A stretch of 36,180 nucleotides of DNA from Kiritimatiellia bacterium (GTDB lineage: Bacteria; Verrucomicrobiota; Kiritimatiellia; RFP12; UBA1067): contig JAFYDR010000170.1 of the NCBI GenBank assembly GCA_017544725.1, positions 1 to 36,180 on the forward strand, read 5' to 3'. Positions 32,057 to 36,180 of this stretch are shown here, one piece after another (the stretch's first letter is position 1; the number at the start of each line of letters is the position of its first letter). A program made the position numbers and the translations under genes. A model generated the notes under the pieces. The model saw nothing but the letters and a program-made list of their open reading frames with translations, was not told the DNA's origin and searched no databases.

Positions 32057-34837
32057 ATGAGCGAAAACATGACTTCAACGACTGACACACCTGTACCGCC
32101 AGAGTTTCTTTCGGTTTCAAGCCGACCAGATGGCTCTCTCGTGATCGAATTCCGCACGAAGAAGATTGGTCCGTCAGGTTCCGACGGTACGGAACAATCT
32201 GATCGAATCAACATTCTTCCAGGACATTACGAAAGATTTCGTGAATGGATCGCCCACATCGACCTCGCGGGGCGTACGGTTGTCGCCACTGGTCGCGGTC
32301 CAGTTGAGGGTTACTTCGCCATCGGCTATTACGCCACGCTCTTCAGAGCGGACAGAATTGTTTTTGAGGGTGCCAACCACACACCGCGCATCGAAATGCC
32401 GTCCCCCAACGCACAGCCTTCCGATAAGTCCTGGCTCCGCATTGAGAGCCAAAACGGAACCGTTACCGTCACATGTGAGAAGCCATCCTCCACCAATGGT
32501 AAGTGGAGCGAAGATGAAATCGGGTGTTCGGCTCCGGCTCTTCTGCCACACACGGCACTCTCCGTCACCTTTACCGGTTCAGGTGCCACCCACATGTATT
32601 TGCTCTTGGGCATTTCCGCAGCACGCGCAGGACTCGCAGATGTCCGCGTCACAAAACCAGCCATTCCGTATGCAATTCGTTTCACGCCTGAGCAAGCTGG
32701 CGAGACCATCGCCATCGCCAGCGGGAAAACCGGTGTGGTTGTCGGAATCATTGGAGACCCAAACAGCGGTAAATCTGTCTTTTCTCGCGCTTTTTCCATG
32801 TCTCTACGCGAGTCGATGCCCGTTTGGTTCCAGTCATGGATCTACGATTGCGACCTCGCCAGCCCCACACCAGATTGGTATTGTACCGCACTAATCAATG
32901 CCAAGTCTGATGCGGCCATAGAGAAGGAGTATAAGGCTCTTCGCGACTCTCAAAAAGTGAAATGGAACAGTGACATGGAAAGGCGTTGCGCCAACGACCT
33001 CGGTATTCTCCGCACCAATCTTGATCTTGTCATTGCCGACCTACCGGGCGGCAGGCACCCCAAAGAAGGGGAACCCTATTTTGAGCCCAAGCGTATCTCG
33101 GGTGAATCGCGGGCCAACATGTTCCGTCAATGCGATGCCTTCATTCTCATCTGCCGCAAAGATAGGCACGATGTGATTCTTAAGGGCTGGATTGACGCCC
33201 TTGCAAAATACGGTCTTCAAGACCGCATTTGGGCCATTCTCGATTCTTCTGAACCCAATTCTGAATTTTCCGTTTCGCCTCTCGTCCCAAATGAAGCTGG
33301 CATCTTCTGCGGTGATATCCGTGGCCTTGACCGTGGGCATCCCGCAGGCGAAACAGGTCAGAAACTCGTCGAGGCAGTCCGTCCACTCGTTCGTTCCCTC
33401 ACCGCCATCCCCGTTGTGAATGCCGCGCGTGCGGCCACGGCTACAGCCTTCCTGACCAGCGACAAGGGTACGCGTTACGGGGCGGCTGTCCGTTCCGCTT
33501 CCACCGGGCGCATATTTGCCGCCGGTCAATATTCTTCCTTCAACCACTCGACCAACATCCACGCCGAGATGAATGTCCTCGCTCAGGCGGCAACCGCCGG
33601 AGAACCGGATGTTGACATTCTCGCCATTACCTCGACCTCTTCTGCCGAAGCATCGCCTTGCGGTGTCTGCCGTCAGGTCATCCTCGAACACGCAACACGA
33701 ACCGGACGCGACTTCGACATCGCGCTCACGGCTCCTGGTGCCCACCCTACCATCGTTTCCGTTTCCAAGCTTCTCCCGCATGCTTGGCGGATGCCCGGCG
33801 GCAATGCTGCCGCCGACATACGCGACTTCCCCGACGTGGAATCCATCTTCAATGAATCTGGATCTCCGCGCATCGGTTCAGAGTTCATTGTCCCACATGT
33901 CCATCCAAGCACCCCGTACTGTATGGCACTTGTCTGGGATGACGCTTTTACCCACGACACGGCTCTTCTCAAGTTTAAATACGAACAGACCTCTGACGAC
34001 CGCTGGATCAAGCTCCCGCACGCCTTCACGGAATCTGCCGCGTACCTCCGCTACCTCACCGACAAGCGACGCGGTAGCCGCACCTTTCATGGGCTCGCCA
34101 CGCTCAAGCTCCCTATTCGCAGACAAAAGGATGGAACCGCCCAAATTCTTTTCAAGAATCCGATCCCGCTCTCCGGTGAGATGCTTCGGCTCTGTGCAGA
34201 GGTCATTTTTGCGCCAGCCGGTATAGATGCCGCGACTTGCGTCTTCGTCACTGGCTCGCGTATGACCGGTTTCGCCACCGCTGATTCCGATTGGGACCTC
34301 TGCGTCGTCGCTACGCCGAAGCAGATTGAGGCCCTCCGCGCCCGCATCGCCGCCCTCGCCGCCGAGGGACGCGTGACCTTCCCAGATAAGTCCCGCAGCT
34401 GGAAACTCATCAAGGACACTTTCCCTGGGGCAACTCAGGACGGAGGTGCTCGTATCCATGCCGAACGCCGTTATGCCGAATCTTTCCGACTCGACGACAT
34501 TCCAATCTCCTTTCTCTTCGTACACCCTAACTCTGGCAACCGTGATTTCGCCTTCCCCTGCCCTTTCACTACCATAGGACGTACCGTAATTTCCGGTCGT
34601 GTCATCGATGCTTCGTACGCACCATACAAACGCTCCGAGAGCATCATTGAGACACCAAACCATAGCCGTATCCGCCTTCTCTGCTATCACAAGATTGCGA
34701 ATTTGCTGAAGGAAGGGGATAACATCTCAGCCACCGGAGTGCTCTGCCACCACGCTCCCGACAGTATCATGAGCGAGTGCCAGAAGACGCTCGTTCTCTC
34801 TGCACCTGCGCTCGATAAGCTTGTATGGTTACCATGA
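32057..34837 (+). CDS. Csx3-like / P-loop NTPase / deaminase / nucleotidyltransferase fusion
   Basis: 926 residues. Residues ~25-110 resemble Csx3: a strand then GRTVVATGRGPVEGYFAIG (72-90), where GRGP matches the Csx3 loop. Residues ~125-210 look like a second diverged copy (TGSGATHMYLLLGISAARAG). Residues ~225-455 are a P-loop NTPase of the kind fused to Csx3: Walker A GDPNSGKS (233-240), DLPGG (328-332), RQCDAFILICRKD. Residues ~455-580 carry the cytidine-deaminase zinc site: HAE (502-504) and PCGVC (534-538). Residues ~705-860 are a nucleotidyltransferase: GS (733-734) with SDWDL (D745, D747). The His and Asp used by the studied Csx3 for ring cleavage are not evident, so the Csx3 part may only sense. 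The ATG follows AAAAGGA; the open frame extends upstream into the DHH gene. Csx3-ATPase fusions are known; I know of none with these two added enzymes. Confidence 0.78.
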   Translation: MSENMTSTTDTPVPPEFLSVSSRPDGSLVIEFRTKKIGPSGSDGTEQSDRINILPGHYERFREWIAHIDLAGRTVVATGRGPVEGYFAIGYYATLFRADRIVFEGANHTPRIEMPSPNAQPSDKSWLRIESQNGTVTVTCEKPSSTNGKWSEDEIGCSAPALLPHTALSVTFTGSGATHMYLLLGISAARAGLADVRVTKPAIPYAIRFTPEQAGETIAIASGKTGVVVGIIGDPNSGKSVFSRAFSMSLRESMPVWFQSWIYDCDLASPTPDWYCTALINAKSDAAIEKEYKALRDSQKVKWNSDMERRCANDLGILRTNLDLVIADLPGGRHPKEGEPYFEPKRISGESRANMFRQCDAFILICRKDRHDVILKGWIDALAKYGLQDRIWAILDSSEPNSEFSVSPLVPNEAGIFCGDIRGLDRGHPAGETGQKLVEAVRPLVRSLTAIPVVNAARAATATAFLTSDKGTRYGAAVRSASTGRIFAAGQYSSFNHSTNIHAEMNVLAQAATAGEPDVDILAITSTSSAEASPCGVCRQVILEHATRTGRDFDIALTAPGAHPTIVSVSKLLPHAWRMPGGNAAADIRDFPDVESIFNESGSPRIGSEFIVPHVHPSTPYCMALVWDDAFTHDTALLKFKYEQTSDDRWIKLPHAFTESAAYLRYLTDKRRGSRTFHGLATLKLPIRRQKDGTAQILFKNPIPLSGEMLRLCAEVIFAPAGIDAATCVFVTGSRMTGFATADSDWDLCVVATPKQIEALRARIAALAAEGRVTFPDKSRSWKLIKDTFPGATQDGGARIHAERRYAESFRLDDIPISFLFVHPNSGNRDFAFPCPFTTIGRTVISGRVIDASYAPYKRSESIIETPNHSRIRLLCYHKIANLLKEGDNISATGVLCHHAPDSIMSECQKTLVLSAPALDKLVWLP

Positions 34838-34893
34838 CGCCGTGCGTCACACTCCGACTTCCAGTGATTCAATCATTCAAAAAGGAGACCAAA

Positions 34894-35559
34894 ATGACCG
34901 ACACAACAGGAAACAACACAGAACGCCAGTATTCGCCCAATACCATCTATATCGAGGGGCTTGAACTTGCCGGCAAGTCCACTATTTGCCGTCTGCTCCG
35001 CGATTATCTCAAGGCAGAATACCGGCACTGCTCTTTCCTTTCCGACAATCCCATTTACAATTGCGCCAGTGCCCTGCATGTAGCGCAGAAAGTAAAGAGC
35101 GATACGCTAGGCGGCATCTTCCTAGGCTCCGTCATGCGCGACCTGGAACGCTACACGCCGCCAGACCACTTCGTTGTCCAGGACTCAACGTCAGTTCTCC
35201 GTTCCATTGCCTACCACTCCGTCATCGGTGACCCTGGCCTTGCCGACGCTTTCAGCAAACTTCTTCCCCGTTGTCCGCATTTCGGCGCGTCGTTCGTTCT
35301 ATGGTCAAGCAATGAAGTCCGCCTCAAGCGTCTCAAAGGCCGCATATCTCGCCACCACGACCTACCCAAGGATTTACTTGTTCGCGACGAGCCCGACAAG
35401 TTCGCACGCATGCAGGACATCATGATCGAGACGGCGAAGGAGTTCTTTGACGCGGAAGTCGTCGACACGTCCAACATGGAGCAAGAAGGTGAAAAGGAGC
35501 GGCTTGTCGAATACCTAGCATCGAAGCTTCGTCAGGCAGCCAGTCAGCCGAATGTATGA
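34894..35559 (+). CDS. dTMP kinase-like P-loop nucleotide kinase
   Basis: 221 residues. The N-terminal IYIEGLELAGKSTICRLL (18-35) is the P-loop of the thymidylate/deoxynucleoside kinase group. The usual DR(Y/H) base-site motif is changed to QDS in VVQDSTSVLRSIAY, so substrate use may differ from ordinary Tmk. A C-terminal LKRLKGRISRHHDLPKDLL fits the lid region. It probably phosphorylates a (deoxy)nucleotide. AAAGGAG precedes the ATG. It lies 56 bases after the Csx3-fusion and overlaps the next gene by four, which links it to this putative nucleotide module. Chromosomal tmk genes usually lie elsewhere, so this is likely a dedicated copy (inference). Confidence 0.75.
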   Translation: MTDTTGNNTERQYSPNTIYIEGLELAGKSTICRLLRDYLKAEYRHCSFLSDNPIYNCASALHVAQKVKSDTLGGIFLGSVMRDLERYTPPDHFVVQDSTSVLRSIAYHSVIGDPGLADAFSKLLPRCPHFGASFVLWSSNEVRLKRLKGRISRHHDLPKDLLVRDEPDKFARMQDIMIETAKEFFDAEVVDTSNMEQEGEKERLVEYLASKLRQAASQPNV

Positions 35560-36180
35560 AGGACCGCTTACAGCATAATACGCCTGGCAACGGGATGCTC
35601 GTTCTTCTCCGGCACGGAGAAAGCACGCTCAACGCGGAAGGGCGGTTTTCCGGCTGGGCGGATTGTCCGCTTACTCGGAAAGGCGTACGGCAGGCACACG
35701 AAGCCGGGCGCATTCTTCGCAATGCAGGCGTCGCCTTCGACGCCTGTTTCACGTCGGTTCTCTCGCGGACGAAGGACACTGCGGCAATCGTCCTCGGCGA
35801 AATGGGCCTTGCGGACATTCCCGTCACGGCTGCATGGCAACTGAACGAACGTCATTACGGTACGCTTGAAGGTAGGTTGAGGACCGAAGCGGTCGAGCGA
35901 TACGGTGCCGCCCAAGTCGAGGCCTGGCGTAATGTGCCTAACGCAACGCCGCCTCCGATTGACGACGATGACGTACGCCACCCGCGTCTTCAGCCGCTCT
36001 ATCGGGGCATCGCCCAGGAGAGTCTTCCGTCGTCAGAATGTCTGATGGAAACCTTTCGGCGCGTAATCGGTTTGTTTGATGGCGAGATTCGGCCTCAGGT
36101 GGAATCAGGCAAGCGTGTTCTCGTCGTCACGCATGGCAATCCCATTCGCGCCATTGTTGCACACTTGAATGCTCTTCGGA
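35556..36180 (+). CDS. histidine phosphatase / phosphoglycerate mutase family, cut by window end
   Basis: About 208 residues are visible; the frame is open to the window edge. It has the dPGM/histidine-phosphatase set: LLRHGEST (17-24, catalytic His), GWADCPLTRKGVRQA, ERHYGTLEG (the acid/base Glu and the mutase-type loop), and VTHGNPIRAIV near the end (second His). These fit a 2,3-bisphosphoglycerate-dependent mutase (GpmA type), although VTHG and a poor match in the middle could mean a phosphatase instead. Its ATG overlaps the kinase-like gene's stop by four bases, so it is coupled to the CRISPR operon rather than to glycolysis genes. A role in dephosphorylating nucleotides or messenger products is speculative. 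Confidence 0.82.
   Translation, partial: MKDRLQHNTPGNGMLVLLRHGESTLNAEGRFSGWADCPLTRKGVRQAHEAGRILRNAGVAFDACFTSVLSRTKDTAAIVLGEMGLADIPVTAAWQLNERHYGTLEGRLRTEAVERYGAAQVEAWRNVPNATPPPIDDDDVRHPRLQPLYRGIAQESLPSSECLMETFRRVIGLFDGEIRPQVESGKRVLVVTHGNPIRAIVAHLNALR

Noticed and set aside
33878-34690. Long minus-strand frame opposite the Csx3-fusion
   Set aside because: It is a shadow of the fusion gene, with no recognisable domain and no ribosome site.

Overview
The window comes from a bacterial chromosome, most likely a member of the PVC superphylum (Kiritimatiellota/Lentisphaerota-like). That placement is inferred, not proven. It rests on a very large secreted LamG-domain protein with passenger-type repeats, a XylR-type AraC regulator, a Hanks-type kinase operon, a Tat-exported protein and many short palindromic intergenic repeats. 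No rRNA or tRNA gene is visible.

Left part (about 1-16.8 kb), ordinary chromosomal genes. A minus-strand operon encodes a membrane Ser/Thr kinase, a VPS4-like AAA ATPase and a small membrane protein. It is followed by an intergenic region with dispersed hairpin repeats, a large acyl-CoA dehydrogenase with a near-perfect terminator, a Tat-exported protein, a HAD phosphatase carrying a lipoprotein signal, and a XylR/AraC regulator divergent from a 1274-residue LamG protein. Next come a 129-bp tandem repeat, a TIM-barrel-like protein and a secreted DUF1287 protein.

Right part (about 17.0-36.2 kb), a long plus-strand defence island built on a type III-B (Cmr) CRISPR effector complex. The order is: promoter; AlbA_2/Schlafen-type regulator; UPF0158-like protein; NE0113-type CARF protein with a C-terminal winged-helix-like region; small DUF1874/Crn2-like candidate ring nuclease; cmr2 (Cas10, no HD domain, GGDD intact); cmr3; cmr4; cmr5; cmr6 (with an unusual C-terminal extension); cmr1; a REP-associated tyrosine transposase; a CARF-HEPN ribonuclease; a CARF-RelE-like-coiled-coil protein; a DHH/DHHA1 phosphodiesterase; a 926-residue fusion of Csx3-like domains, a P-loop NTPase, a cytidine-deaminase fold and a nucleotidyltransferase; a dTMP-kinase-like protein; and a phosphoglycerate-mutase-family protein that runs off the window. 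Many of these genes overlap by 4-14 bases, so they are probably one translationally coupled operon. No CRISPR array, cas6, cas1 or cas2 is present in the window.

A likely working model (inference): target RNA binding by Cmr activates the Cas10 GGDD cyclase, and its nucleotide messenger switches on several sensors at once. These would be an RNase (HEPN), a translation-targeting RelE-like effector, a transcription regulator and the Csx3-fusion. The Crn2-like protein and the DHH enzyme would remove the messenger or its products. The Csx3-P-loop-deaminase-nucleotidyltransferase fusion, with its neighbouring nucleotide kinase and histidine phosphatase, is the strongest candidate for an undescribed nucleotide-targeting arm of type III CRISPR immunity.
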